Source of the DNA: Butyrivibrio sp.
GTDB taxonomy: Bacteria; Bacillota; Clostridia; Lachnospirales; Lachnospiraceae
DNA: 64,000 bases
Reading direction: 5' to 3'
Assembly (NCBI GenBank): GCA_017470505.1
Contig: JAFUYO010000005.1
Location: 1 to 64,000, forward strand
Both the position numbers and the translations under genes were made by a program. Below the pieces are notes generated by a model, which had not been told where the DNA came from, did not search any database, and was given only the letters and a program-made list of their open reading frames with translations. Numbering within the stretch: position 1 is the stretch's first letter; each line of letters begins with the position of its first letter. Below, piece by piece: positions 25,648 through 34,067 of the stretch.

Positions 25648-27096
25648 ATGAAAAAGAATGCGTTTAATCCATACCTTCCAAGCTACGAATACATACCTGA
25701 CGCAGAGCCCCACATCGTAGGCGACAGGGTCTATATCTACGGCTCGCACGATCTGTTTGATGGCGCGAGCTTCTGCCTGGGCGATTATGTGTGCTACTCG
25801 GCACCTGTTGATGACCTCTCTGACTGGAAGTATGAGGGAGTAATATACAGAAGAGAGCAGGACCCAAGTGCACGGGGACCGCGCCTTTTCTTGGGGCTTG
25901 CGGCACCTGATATGGTGAAGGGCCCTGACGGGAGGTTTTACCTCTACTACTTCATGGGCGGGACAAAAAAGATATCCGTTGCGGTGTGCGACACTCCTGC
26001 CGGAAAGTACGAGTTCTACGGAGATGTGAAGTACCAGGACGGGACACCGATCGGCTTTAAGAACGAGCCGTTTCAGTTTGATCCCGGAGTATTTTTGGAT
26101 GATGACGGAAGGTTATATCTGTACACCGGCTTTGCTCTTACGAATAATCCGCTCCTTCTTCTCGGAAACAGGCCGACCATGAAGGGACCGATGTGCTTTG
26201 AATTAGACCCTGCTGACATGCTGACCGTCAAAAAAGGACCCGGGTATATTGGCGTCGGTGGCAGGAAGGATGGCGACAGAGGAGGCTTTAAGAATCATCT
26301 TTTTCTGGAGGCCAGCTCCATGAGAAAGTTTGACGGAAAGTACTACTTCATATACAGCTCTTTGAACTCTCATGAGCTGTGCTACGCGGTGTCGGACAGG
26401 CCCTACGGGGGCTTTACCTACGGCGGCGTTCTTGTGTCAAACGGAGATATAGGCCTCTCCGGAATAACCGATGTGTCACACGCAAGGAACAACACAGGAA
26501 ACACGCACGGGAGCCTTATTAAGATAGGCGATAAGTACTATGTTTTCTACCACAGACAGACAAACAGAAAGCAGTCGTCGCGTCAGGCCTGCGCCCAGGA
26601 GATCAGGTTTGAAAACGGCAGGTTCTACCAGGCGGAGATGACTTCCCAGAGCTTTGGAGACGGGCCTCTTTGCGGGAAAGGGCGCTTTCCCTCATACATA
26701 GCCTGCAATGTCTACGGCAAAGACGGCACAAGGTTCCTCTCGATGATAAAGCACAGGAAGGGCAATACTCCCTTTATAACCCAGGACGGGGGCGACAGGA
26801 ACAAGGGATCTGACCAGTATATAGACAACTTCTGCGACGGATGCACCGTCGGCTTTAAGTACTTTGACTTATCGCACACAGGCACTATAAGCGTGAAGCT
26901 GATAGGAAAAGGTAGCGGAAGAGTGCTGGTCAGGACCTCCGAAGACGGGGAAGCCATAACCCGGATACCTGTAGAGCTATGCGGGGGAGAAGGAGATTTT
27001 AAAGGTCTTATAAAGGGCCTTTCTTCCAAGGAAGCACTGTTTTTTGGCTACGAGGGAAAGGGCCGGTTTAAGTTCATTTCATTTGACCTTGGCTAA
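25648..27096 (+). CDS. GH43 family beta-xylosidase/alpha-L-arabinofuranosidase
   Basis: A 482-residue cytoplasmic enzyme with the five-bladed propeller of GH43 in residues 1 to about 325 and a beta-sandwich C-terminal domain. The three expected acidic residues are visible: Asp18 (IPDAEPHIVGD, base), Asp145 (FDPGVFLDDDG, pKa modulator) and Glu221 (FLEASSMRKFDG, acid). It would trim xylose or arabinose from arabinoxylan or arabinan oligomers. Three in-frame ATGs (25636, 25642, 25648) crowd the start; 25648 was chosen since GAGGA lies five bases before it. No signal peptide. Confidence 0.93.
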   Translation: MKKNAFNPYLPSYEYIPDAEPHIVGDRVYIYGSHDLFDGASFCLGDYVCYSAPVDDLSDWKYEGVIYRREQDPSARGPRLFLGLAAPDMVKGPDGRFYLYYFMGGTKKISVAVCDTPAGKYEFYGDVKYQDGTPIGFKNEPFQFDPGVFLDDDGRLYLYTGFALTNNPLLLLGNRPTMKGPMCFELDPADMLTVKKGPGYIGVGGRKDGDRGGFKNHLFLEASSMRKFDGKYYFIYSSLNSHELCYAVSDRPYGGFTYGGVLVSNGDIGLSGITDVSHARNNTGNTHGSLIKIGDKYYVFYHRQTNRKQSSRQACAQEIRFENGRFYQAEMTSQSFGDGPLCGKGRFPSYIACNVYGKDGTRFLSMIKHRKGNTPFITQDGGDRNKGSDQYIDNFCDGCTVGFKYFDLSHTGTISVKLIGKGSGRVLVRTSEDGEAITRIPVELCGGEGDFKGLIKGLSSKEALFFGYEGKGRFKFISFDLG

Positions 27097-27331
27097 GTGA
27101 TCAATGATTTATATTAAATATAATAGCATACAATATGCCTAAAAGGGCACTTTAACGCTTTAAATCGCTTTGTGCAAAAATTATACTTTTTTCTCTATTT
27201 TCTTACAAAAATTGTACATGATTTTTGTCAATAACTACAAAAAATAAAAAAAGTATAAACACAGGTATTGCATTTTGCACAAAGTGGATTTATTATAACT
27301 ATGTCGTTAAGAAATCAATAAGTGCCTTGAG
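27097..27331 (+). promoter_or_regulatory. glp promoter with nested inverted repeats
   Basis: No gene. A sigma-A promoter TTGCAT (27268-27273), 17 bases, TATTAT (27291-27296) is placed just before the glycerol leader. Its spacer holds TTTTGCACAAAG (27273-27284), which is the inverse of CTTTGTGCAAAA at 27168-27179. Between them TTATACTTTTTT (27181-27192) is the inverse of AAAAAAGTATAA (27247-27258), and ACAAAAAT/ATTTTTGT flanks the centre near 27216. The AT-rich stretch is thus a nested palindrome of about 117 bases whose right arm covers the promoter, suggesting an operator or a looping site. Confidence 0.55.
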
Positions 27332-27388
27332 AAAAGAGTAAGGGTTAAATGAGGGGGAACCTCATTTTACTTTGCTTGCTCTTTTTTT
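27332..27388 (+). promoter_or_regulatory. Putative GlpP-responsive terminator leader 1
   Basis: An outer stem AAAAGAGTAAG (27332-27342) / CTTGCTCTTTT (27375-27385) encloses an inner hairpin AAATGAGG-GGGAA-CCTCATTT (27347-27367) and runs into seven T, so it is a terminator in the untranslated leader. The single-stranded parts, GGGT before the inner hairpin and TTTACTTT after it, recur in the leader at 30386. GlpP proteins antiterminate at such leaders when glycerol-3-phosphate is present; assignment of this site to GlpP is inference. Confidence 0.65.
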
Positions 27389-27415
27389 ATTTGACCTGAT
27401 TAAAATAAAAAAATC

Positions 27416-27987
27416 GTGAATTTATTAACAAAATTGAGATAAATCCTATCATAGCGGCAGTAAAGGATGACGAGGGACTTGACAGGGCATTGAACGGGGA
27501 TATTGAGATCATCTTCGTGCTCTACGGTGACATTTGTACCATATCATCGATAGTTAAGAAGATAAAACTATCCGGCAAGGTGGCGATGGTACATGTGGAT
27601 CTCATAACAGGACTCAACAACTCCAAGGATGTCTGCCTTGATTTCATCAAAAATAACACCGAGGCGGACGGGATCATCACAACCAAGAGCAGTCTTATCC
27701 CTCACGCCAGGGAGCTGGAGCTCAATACGGTGCTCAGGTATTTCATCCTCGATTCACTTGCACTTCAGAACATCGAGAAACAGGCTATGGCCAGGGGGGT
27801 TAAGCCTGATATAATCGAGTTTTTGCCGGGCATAGTTCTTCCCAAGATGATCAGGAGGATCAACAAGGTCTCAAGAGTTCCGATCATCGCGGGAGGGCTT
27901 ATCGCCGACAAGGAGGACGTGATGAACGCCCTCGACGCAGGTGCTCTTGCAATCTCTACGACCAACGAGAGCGTCTGGGAGTTATAG
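27416..27987 (+). CDS. glpP: Glycerol-3-phosphate-responsive antiterminator GlpP, with a disrupted or unusual start
   Basis: From 27421 the frame reads NKIEINPIIAAVKDDEGL and then the whole GlpP TIM-barrel family: IIFVLYGDICTI, VHVDLITGL, DGIITTKSSLI, EFLPGIVLPKM and IIAGGLIADKEDV. GlpP binds leader RNA and prevents termination in glp genes. No ATG, GTG or TTG lies in frame between the stop at 27406 and a TTG at 27490 that is inside the conserved core. A GTG at 27416 is out of frame; one extra T in the GAATTTATT run would give a normal start (VNFINKIE) of exactly the family's length. So either there is a one-base deletion or sequence error, or translation starts at ATT. No clear ribosome site is seen. 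About 190 residues if intact. Confidence 0.8.
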
Positions 27988-27992
27988 AGAAG

Positions 27993-28024
27993 TTAAAGCT
28001 TAGGGAGCTTTAATATATTTTTTA
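27993..28024 (+). terminator. Hairpin between glpP and glpK
   Basis: TTAAAGCT (27993-28000) pairs perfectly with AGCTTTAA (28006-28013), then ATATATTTTTT. It can terminate or attenuate transcription into glpK; it lacks the inner hairpin seen in the two glp leaders. Confidence 0.7.
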
Positions 28025-28058
28025 AATTTCTTTCACAGGAAAAAGGAGGGTTATAGTA

Positions 28059-29561
28059 ATGGCAAAATACGTTATGGCGCTGGACGCAGGAACAACCAGT
28101 AACAGATGTATCCTTTTCAACGAGAAGGGAGAGATGTGCTCTGTGGCTCAGAAGGAGTTCACACAGTACTATCCCAATCCCGGCTGGGTTGAGCACGATG
28201 CAAACGAGATCTGGCAGACACAGCTTTCAGTAGCACGCCAGGCTATGCAGAAGGTTGGGGCGACTTATGAGGATATCGCTGCAATCGGTATCACTAACCA
28301 GCGTGAGACAACAATTGTATGGGACAGAGCGACAGGTCAGCCTGTTTACCACGCGATCGTATGGCAGTGCCGCAGAACTGCTGACATGAAGCAGGAGCTT
28401 TTAGACAAGTATCCCGGAATCGACAACGAGGCTTACAACAAGACAGGTCTTGTATTTGACCCTTATTTCTCAGGAACCAAGCTTCGCTGGATCCTCAATA
28501 ATGTTGATGGAGTAAGAGAGAGAGCAGAAAAAGGCGAGCTCTGCTTCGGTACAGTTGATTCATGGCTGATCTTCAAGCTCACAAAGGGCAAGGTACACGC
28601 AACAGATTATTCAAATGCATCAAGAACAATGATGTTCAACATCAATACGGTTGACTGGGATGAGAAGCTCTGCGAGCAGCTCGAGGTTCCAATGAGCATG
28701 CTTCCCAAGGCACTTCCGTCGAGCAGCACCGAGTACGGTGAGTCTGACCCCGAGTTCTTCGGCGGACCTATCAAGATCGCAGGTGTTGCAGGCGACCAGC
28801 AGGCAGCTCTTTTCGGACAGACATGCTTCGAGTCAGGTATGGCCAAGAACACATACGGAACAGGCTGCTTCATGCTGATGAACATCGGCACAAAGCCTCA
28901 GTTCCCTAACAACGGACTTCTTACAACTATCGCCTGGGGTCTTGATAACAAGGTTGAGTACGCATTAGAGGGTTCAATCTTCGTAGCAGGCGCAGCTATC
29001 CAGTGGCTCCGCGACGAGGTGAGACTTGTAGATACAGCTCCCGACTCTGAGTACTTTGCAACTCAGGTTCCCGATACAAACGGCTGCTATGTAGTTCCCG
29101 CATTCACAGGACTCGGCGCTCCTTACTGGGATCCTTACGCACGTGGAGCTATCACGGGACTTACCCGCGGTGTTAACAAGAAACACATCATCCGTGCAAC
29201 ACTTGAGTCACTTGCACTCCAGACCAATGATGTACTCGGCGCAATGGAAGAAGGGTCCGGAATCAAGCTCAACGCTCTCAAGGTTGACGGCGGTGCCTGC
29301 AAGAACAACTTCCTCATGCAGTTCCAGTCAGATATCATTAATGCACCTGTTCATCGTCCTGTATGTGTTGAGACAACGGCTATGGGCGCTTCCTACCTGG
29401 CAGGCCTTGCAGTTGGCTTCTGGAAGAGCAAAGAAGACGTTATCAAGAACTGGGCTATCGACAAGGAATTCGAGCCTGCAATGAGCACTGATGACCGCGC
29501 TGCCAAGTTAAAGGGCTGGAAGCAGGCTGTTAATTCAACTCTTGGATGGGCCAAAGAGTGA
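28059..29561 (+). CDS. glpK: Glycerol kinase
   Basis: A 500-residue FGGY-family kinase that phosphorylates glycerol to glycerol-3-phosphate with ATP. It shows the expected [15 protein letters not shown] phosphate-1 loop, [25 protein letters not shown] and the C-terminal [19 protein letters not shown]. The length is normal for GlpK. AAGGAGGG lies before the ATG. It is the first of a kinase-facilitator pair and is separated from glpP by a hairpin. Confidence 0.98.
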   Translation: MAKYVMALDAGTTSNRCILFNEKGEMCSVAQKEFTQYYPNPGWVEHDANEIWQTQLSVARQAMQKVGATYEDIAAIGITNQRETTIVWDRATGQPVYHAIVWQCRRTADMKQELLDKYPGIDNEAYNKTGLVFDPYFSGTKLRWILNNVDGVRERAEKGELCFGTVDSWLIFKLTKGKVHATDYSNASRTMMFNINTVDWDEKLCEQLEVPMSMLPKALPSSSTEYGESDPEFFGGPIKIAGVAGDQQAALFGQTCFESGMAKNTYGTGCFMLMNIGTKPQFPNNGLLTTIAWGLDNKVEYALEGSIFVAGAAIQWLRDEVRLVDTAPDSEYFATQVPDTNGCYVVPAFTGLGAPYWDPYARGAITGLTRGVNKKHIIRATLESLALQTNDVLGAMEEGSGIKLNALKVDGGACKNNFLMQFQSDIINAPVHRPVCVETTAMGASYLAGLAVGFWKSKEDVIKNWAIDKEFEPAMSTDDRAAKLKGWKQAVNSTLGWAKE

Positions 29562-29613
29562 TCTTTTTTAGAGAGGGAAAAAACTATATATTACTCAAAG
29601 GGGGTAAAAAACT

Positions 29614-30342
29614 ATGAGCATTTATTTAGGCGAGTTTATTGGAACATTGTTACTGGTACTTCTTGGAGACGGCGTTTGCTGTAATGTGAATCTTGAGAAG
29701 TCAGGATTCAAGGGCGGCGGAGCTGTTCACATCCTCATCGGTTGGGGAATGGCGGTTATGGTTCCCGCATTTGCAATGAGTGCATTCACAGGATGCCCTT
29801 CAGCATTTAACCCTGCAGTTACAATAGGTATCGCCATCAGATCAGGTGACTGGAGCACAGTTGCAGGTCAGATCATTGCTCAGATGCTCGGCGGTTTCTG
29901 CGGCGCAGCTATCCTCATGGTTCTCTACGGAGATCACATCAAGGCTACAAAGGATGATGCAGTTGTACGCGGCTGCTTCTCAACAGCACCTTCAATCCGC
30001 AACACAGCACTGAACTTCCTCTCAGAGTTCGTTGCTACATTTGTACTTGTATTCACACTTTCTCTGATCCCCGGTGCAGCCGGCGATTCGCAGGTCAGCT
30101 GGGTACTTGTTTACGGTGTAATCGTAGCCTGCGGTGCTTCTTTCGGCGGACTTACAGGATACGCAATGAATGCAGCAAGAGATACAGCTCCTCGTATTGC
30201 ATATCAGCTTCTTGCTCCTGACTTTGGCAAGAAGAACCCTGACTGGTCATATGGATGGATTCCTGCAGTAGCACCTATCTGCGGCGGTATCGTTGCAGCT
30301 CTTCTTTACAACATACTTGCAGCAGCAGGAATGTTTGCTTAA
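29614..30342 (+). CDS. glpF: Glycerol uptake facilitator (aquaglyceroporin)
   Basis: A 242-residue MIP-family channel with six helices and two half-helices. The first signature loop is the normal NPA (SAFNPAVTIG). The second reads NAARD at N186-D190, so the usual proline is alanine, while the pore arginine Arg189 and Asp190 that mark glycerol facilitators are kept. AAAGGGGG precedes the ATG, 52 bases after glpK. It brings glycerol in by diffusion for trapping by the kinase. Confidence 0.96.
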   Translation: MSIYLGEFIGTLLLVLLGDGVCCNVNLEKSGFKGGGAVHILIGWGMAVMVPAFAMSAFTGCPSAFNPAVTIGIAIRSGDWSTVAGQIIAQMLGGFCGAAILMVLYGDHIKATKDDAVVRGCFSTAPSIRNTALNFLSEFVATFVLVFTLSLIPGAAGDSQVSWVLVYGVIVACGASFGGLTGYAMNAARDTAPRIAYQLLAPDFGKKNPDWSYGWIPAVAPICGGIVAALLYNILAAAGMFA

Positions 30343-30385
30343 TTGCCCAAATAGTAATAAACTAATAAATACATAATGAATGGAG

Positions 30386-30437
30386 GCGAGAGGGGGTCAT
30401 CTGCGGAGAACGCAGTTTACTTTCTCTCGCTTTTTTT
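30386..30437 (+). promoter_or_regulatory. Putative GlpP-responsive terminator leader 2
   Basis: GCGAGAG (30386-30392) pairs with CTCTCGC (30424-30430) and is followed by seven T. Inside are GGGGT, an inner hairpin CTGCG-GAGAA-CGCAG (30401-30415) and TTTACTTT. The order outer stem, G-rich spacer, inner hairpin, TTTACTTT, outer stem, T-run is the same as at 27332, while the stem sequences differ. Confidence 0.7.
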
Positions 30438-30470
30438 CAGAGAAGTTAAGATGCATTAAAGGAGACGATT

Positions 30471-31922
30471 ATGATTTATGACGTTATTGTAATCGGAGCC
30501 GGAGTTACCGGTTCTGCGGTCGCAAGAGAATTGTCCCGCTATGAGACAAATGTCTGCGTCCTGGAAAAATGTGAGGATGTATGTGAAGGTACATCAAAGG
30601 CCAATTCCGCAATCGTTCATGCCGGATTTGACGCAGCCGAAGGCTCGCTAATGGCAAAGCTTAACGTGCGCGGCAATGAGATGATGGATGACCTCTCGAG
30701 AGATCTTGACATTCCGTTTAAGAGGAACGGGTCCCTGGTTGTCTGCATCCACAAGGAAGCTATTGACGGACTCAAAGACCTCTATGACAGGGGAGTAAAA
30801 AACGGCGTCAAGGGACTTAAGATACTCAGCAGGGAGGAAGCTCTTGAGATGGAGCCCAATCTCTCAGAGAATGTTGAGGGAGCGCTCTATGCTCCTACAG
30901 GCGGAATCATCTGTCCTTTTGAGCTCAACATAGCAATGGCAGAGAATGCCAATATGAACGGAGTTGACTTCCGCTTCAACACAGAAGTAGAAGACATTAA
31001 AAAGGGTGAAGACGGCAACTGGCACTTAAGGACCAACAACGGTGAGTACATCACGAGATACGTTGTAAATGCGGCAGGTGTCTATGCCGATGAGATACAC
31101 AACATGGTGAGTGCAAACAAGATGCACATCATAGAAAGAAGAGGAGACTACTGTCTCCTCGACAAGACAGTGGGAGGTCATGTATCCCACACCATCTTCC
31201 CTCAGCCCACCAGGCTCGGAAAGGGCGTACTTGTTTCTCCCACAGTTCACGGCAACCTCATCGTAGGACCTACAGCCGTTGACCTTGAGAACAAGGAAGG
31301 AAACAACACGACAGCAGCAGGAATTGATGACCTCATCACAAAGGCGGGAGATCACGTTCGAAACCTTCCTATCAGAAATGTCATCACGAGCTTTGCGGGA
31401 CTTCGTGCTCACGAGGAGCACCACGAGTTCATAATCGAGGAAGTCAAGGATGCTCCGAACTTCATCGACTGTGCCGGAATTGAGTCTCCCGGACTTACCA
31501 GCAGCCCTGCCATCGGAGAGATGGTCGGAAAAATGATGAAGGATATGATGGGCCTTAAGGAGAAGGCAAACTGGATCTCTACGAGGAAGGGCGTAAAGAA
31601 GACAGAGGGTCTTTCCATCGAGGAGAGAAACGCACTCATCAAAGAAAATCCTGCATACGGAACCATCATCTGCAGATGTGAGTCAATAACAGAGGGCGAG
31701 ATACTGGATGCGATCCACAGGCCGCTCGGCGCAAGGTCACTTGACGGCGTAAAGAGAAGGACAAGGGCCGGTATGGGAAGATGCCAGGCAGGCTTCTGCT
31801 CACCGAGGACTATGGAGATCCTTCACCGCGAGCTGGGGATTCCTTATGAGAAGATAACCAAGAGCGGCGGCAGATCCAACATTGTAATAGAAAGAACCAA
31901 AGGGGAGGTAAGCGGGTCATGA
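30471..31922 (+). CDS. FAD-dependent glycerol-3-phosphate dehydrogenase, GlpA-like, with BFD [2Fe-2S] domain
   Basis: A 483-residue DAO-family flavoprotein. Residues 4-12 hold the FAD dinucleotide fold (VIGAGVTGS), the middle is the substrate domain, and residues about 395-450 form a BFD-like iron-sulfur domain with Cys401, Cys403, Cys438 and Cys443 (CxC and CxxxxC). This architecture matches anaerobic GlpA, which oxidises glycerol-3-phosphate to dihydroxyacetone phosphate; 2-hydroxyglutarate oxidases are related but context favours glycerol. The next gene overlaps by 4 bases. Expression is likely controlled by the terminator leader just upstream. Confidence 0.88.
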   Translation: MIYDVIVIGAGVTGSAVARELSRYETNVCVLEKCEDVCEGTSKANSAIVHAGFDAAEGSLMAKLNVRGNEMMDDLSRDLDIPFKRNGSLVVCIHKEAIDGLKDLYDRGVKNGVKGLKILSREEALEMEPNLSENVEGALYAPTGGIICPFELNIAMAENANMNGVDFRFNTEVEDIKKGEDGNWHLRTNNGEYITRYVVNAAGVYADEIHNMVSANKMHIIERRGDYCLLDKTVGGHVSHTIFPQPTRLGKGVLVSPTVHGNLIVGPTAVDLENKEGNNTTAAGIDDLITKAGDHVRNLPIRNVITSFAGLRAHEEHHEFIIEEVKDAPNFIDCAGIESPGLTSSPAIGEMVGKMMKDMMGLKEKANWISTRKGVKKTEGLSIEERNALIKENPAYGTIICRCESITEGEILDAIHRPLGARSLDGVKRRTRAGMGRCQAGFCSPRTMEILHRELGIPYEKITKSGGRSNIVIERTKGEVSGS

Positions 31923-33187
31923 AGACATATGATATCGTAATTGTAGGCGGTGGCCCTGCCGGCCTCGCAGCAGCTGTTGCGGCCAGGGAGGCCGGTAACG
32001 ACAGCATCCTGATCCTCGAGAGAGATCACGAGCTCGGAGGAATCTTAAATCAGTGTATACACAACGGCTTCGGGCTGCACACCTTCAAGGAAGAGCTGAC
32101 AGGTCCTGAGTATGCCTATCGCTTTATAAAGCAGGTTCTGGACCTCGGAATAGAGTACAGGCTAAACACCATGGTAATGGATATCGCTTCAGACAAGACT
32201 GTCACAGCCATGAACAGTGAGGACGGTATGTTCAGGATCCCTGCCAAGGCGGTTATCCTTGCGATGGGATGCAGAGAAAGGCCAAGGGGGGCTCTTAACA
32301 TTCCCGGATACAGGCCCGCAGGAATTTTCTCGGCAGGAACGGCACAGAGACTTGTCAATATCGAGGGCTATATGCCCGGACGCGAGGTTGTTATCTTAGG
32401 ATCCGGTGATATCGGACTTATCATGGCGCGCAGAATGACTCTTGAGGGAGCCAGGGTCAAGGTGGTTGCAGAGCTGATGCCTTACTCCGGAGGACTTAAG
32501 AGAAACATCGTTCAGTGTCTCAATGACTACGGGATCCCGCTTAAGCTCTCGCACACTGTCGTTGACATCGAGGGCAGGGATCACATCAGTGCAGTTACCA
32601 TAGCTGAGGTTGGTCCCGGCAAAAAGCCCATCCCGGGAACAGAGGAGAGATACACCTGCGATACACTTCTTTTATCCTGCGGACTTATTCCCGAGAACGA
32701 GCTCTCGAGATCGGCAGGCGTACAGATGAGCCCTGTCACTTCAGGTCCTGTTGTCAATGAGTCGCTTGAGACCAACATCCCCGGCGTATTTGCCTGCGGA
32801 AACGTCCTCCATGTACACGACCTTGTTGACTATGTCTCGGAGGAGGCAAAGAGAGCAGGGCAGAATGCAGTTAAGTACATTTCAGGCGGCTGCAAGGATG
32901 CAGAAAGTAGCGAAGTGATTGAGCTTGTTGCCACAGAGGGCGCGAGATACACAGTTCCCGGTACCATAAACAGAGAGCGGATGGATGATCTTCTCACCGT
33001 CAGATTCAGGGTCGGTGACGTTTACAAGAACTCTTTTGTCAGCGTGTACTTTGACGACGAGAGAGTTGTTCACAACGAAAAGAGGATTCTTGCTCCGGGA
33101 GAGATGGAGCAGATAATTCTTCAGAAGAAGAAACTCTTAGAGTATCCGAACCTTAAGAAGATAACTGTTAAGATAGAAAAGGAGTGA
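31919..33187 (+). CDS. NAD(P)/FAD-dependent oxidoreductase, partner of the GlpA-like dehydrogenase
   Basis: A 422-residue pyridine-nucleotide-disulfide-like flavoprotein with two dinucleotide folds: VGGGPAGLAAA near residue 8 for FAD and ILGSGDIGLIMARR near residue 160 for NAD(P). No redox-active CxxC of thioredoxin reductase is seen at the usual place. In Clostridia this protein forms a three-gene set with the GlpA-like subunit and the small DUF1667 protein and takes the place of GlpB as electron-transfer subunit. It overlaps the gene before it by 4 bases. Confidence 0.88.
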   Translation: MKTYDIVIVGGGPAGLAAAVAAREAGNDSILILERDHELGGILNQCIHNGFGLHTFKEELTGPEYAYRFIKQVLDLGIEYRLNTMVMDIASDKTVTAMNSEDGMFRIPAKAVILAMGCRERPRGALNIPGYRPAGIFSAGTAQRLVNIEGYMPGREVVILGSGDIGLIMARRMTLEGARVKVVAELMPYSGGLKRNIVQCLNDYGIPLKLSHTVVDIEGRDHISAVTIAEVGPGKKPIPGTEERYTCDTLLLSCGLIPENELSRSAGVQMSPVTSGPVVNESLETNIPGVFACGNVLHVHDLVDYVSEEAKRAGQNAVKYISGGCKDAESSEVIELVATEGARYTVPGTINRERMDDLLTVRFRVGDVYKNSFVSVYFDDERVVHNEKRILAPGEMEQIILQKKKLLEYPNLKKITVKIEKE

Positions 33188-33192
33188 GGCTG

Positions 33193-33558
33193 ATGGAAAC
33201 GAGAGAACTTACATGTATCGGATGCCCTATGGGATGCCAGCTGACTGTAACCTTAGACGGCGGTGAAGTGACCGAGGTCAAGGGAAACACCTGCGCCAAG
33301 GGAGACATCTACGCCAGGAAGGAAGTTGTCAATCCCACGAGGATTGTCACCAGTACGATAAAGATAAAAGGCGGCGACAAGGAGAGAGTCTCCGTTAAGA
33401 CCGCAAATGATATTCCAAAGAGCAAGATCTTTGAGGTAATGAAGGACATTGATGCAGCAGAGGCGACAGCACCTGCAAGGATTGGAGATGTACTTATCAA
33501 AAATGTTGCAGGAACCGGCGTCGATGTGATCGCAACAAGAAATATAGAAGCGGTGTAA
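33193..33558 (+). CDS. DUF1667 iron-sulfur protein, small subunit of the glycerol-3-phosphate dehydrogenase set
   Basis: A 121-residue protein with four cysteines in the arrangement CxxCxxxC (C8, C11, C15) plus C34 in GNTCAKGD, suited to bind a [4Fe-4S] cluster, and the rest typical of DUF1667. It stands where GlpC would be in other bacteria and probably carries electrons from the two flavoproteins. The ATG at 33193 is preceded by GTGAGG; a GTG at 33184 inside the previous stop would add three residues. Confidence 0.85.
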   Translation: METRELTCIGCPMGCQLTVTLDGGEVTEVKGNTCAKGDIYARKEVVNPTRIVTSTIKIKGGDKERVSVKTANDIPKSKIFEVMKDIDAAEATAPARIGDVLIKNVAGTGVDVIATRNIEAV

Positions 33559-33579
33559 AGGGAAGTCAAAAATTTGTTA

Positions 33580-33642
33580 TTGATATTTGGAAGAGTTTGA
33601 TTTACAATACGAGGTGTACTAGTTCAGATAGTACACCTCGTA
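33580..33642 (+). promoter_or_regulatory. Promoter and palindromic operator of the GntR-led operon
   Basis: TTGATA (33580-33585), 17 bases, TACAAT (33603-33608). A 14-base arm TACGAGGTGTACTA (33608-33621) is repeated inverted without a mismatch at 33629-33642, starting at the last base of the -10 box. GTGTAC...GTACAC is the kind of operator bound by YtrA-type GntR repressors, so autoregulation is likely. The arm is followed by TATTTTT, so it may also act as a terminator. Confidence 0.75.
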
Positions 33643-33680
33643 TTTTTGACCCGATCATTGTGTTCTTTTGTGAGGATGAA

Positions 33681-34067
33681 ATGGAACTGATTAACTACCG
33701 TGACAGCAGACCTATCTATGAGCAGATAGTCGAGAATTTCAAATTGCAGATCTACAAGGGAATCCTGCAGGAAGGGGATCAGATGCCCTCCGTCAGGAAC
33801 CTTGCGGTGGAACTGTCTACAAATCCCAATACTGTCCAGAAGGCGTATGCGGAGCTCGAGAGGCAGGGCTTTATTTACACTGTGAAGGGCAGGGGCAACT
33901 TTGTTAAGGGGGACAACCTCCTCAAAGAGAGCAAGAAAAACGAGCTGATAAAGGAAATTGTCGGGTTGTTTTCTGAGGCCCATGAGATTGGACTCTCTTT
34001 GGATGACCTTGTTGAAGAGATAAAAAAGCACGTTGACATCATGACAGCCGGGGGAGGAGAGAGATGA
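33681..34067 (+). CDS. GntR-family regulator, YtrA type
   Basis: A 128-residue repressor with a winged helix (MELINYRDSRPIYEQIVENF, PSVRNLAVELSTNPNTVQKAY, GRGNFV) and only a short C-terminal helical tail, as in the YtrA subfamily that controls ABC transporter operons. The ATG at 33681 follows GAGGAT; a longer in-frame TTG start would run through the operator. It overlaps the ABC ATPase gene by 4 bases. Confidence 0.92.
   Translation: MELINYRDSRPIYEQIVENFKLQIYKGILQEGDQMPSVRNLAVELSTNPNTVQKAYAELERQGFIYTVKGRGNFVKGDNLLKESKKNELIKEIVGLFSEAHEIGLSLDDLVEEIKKHVDIMTAGGGER

Noticed and set aside
33580..33642. The perfect inverted repeat taken only as a terminator of the glycerol operon
   Set aside because: It begins at the last base of a well-formed -10 box 17 bases from TTGATA and precedes a YtrA-type gene, so an operator role is the better reading, although it could also stop transcription.
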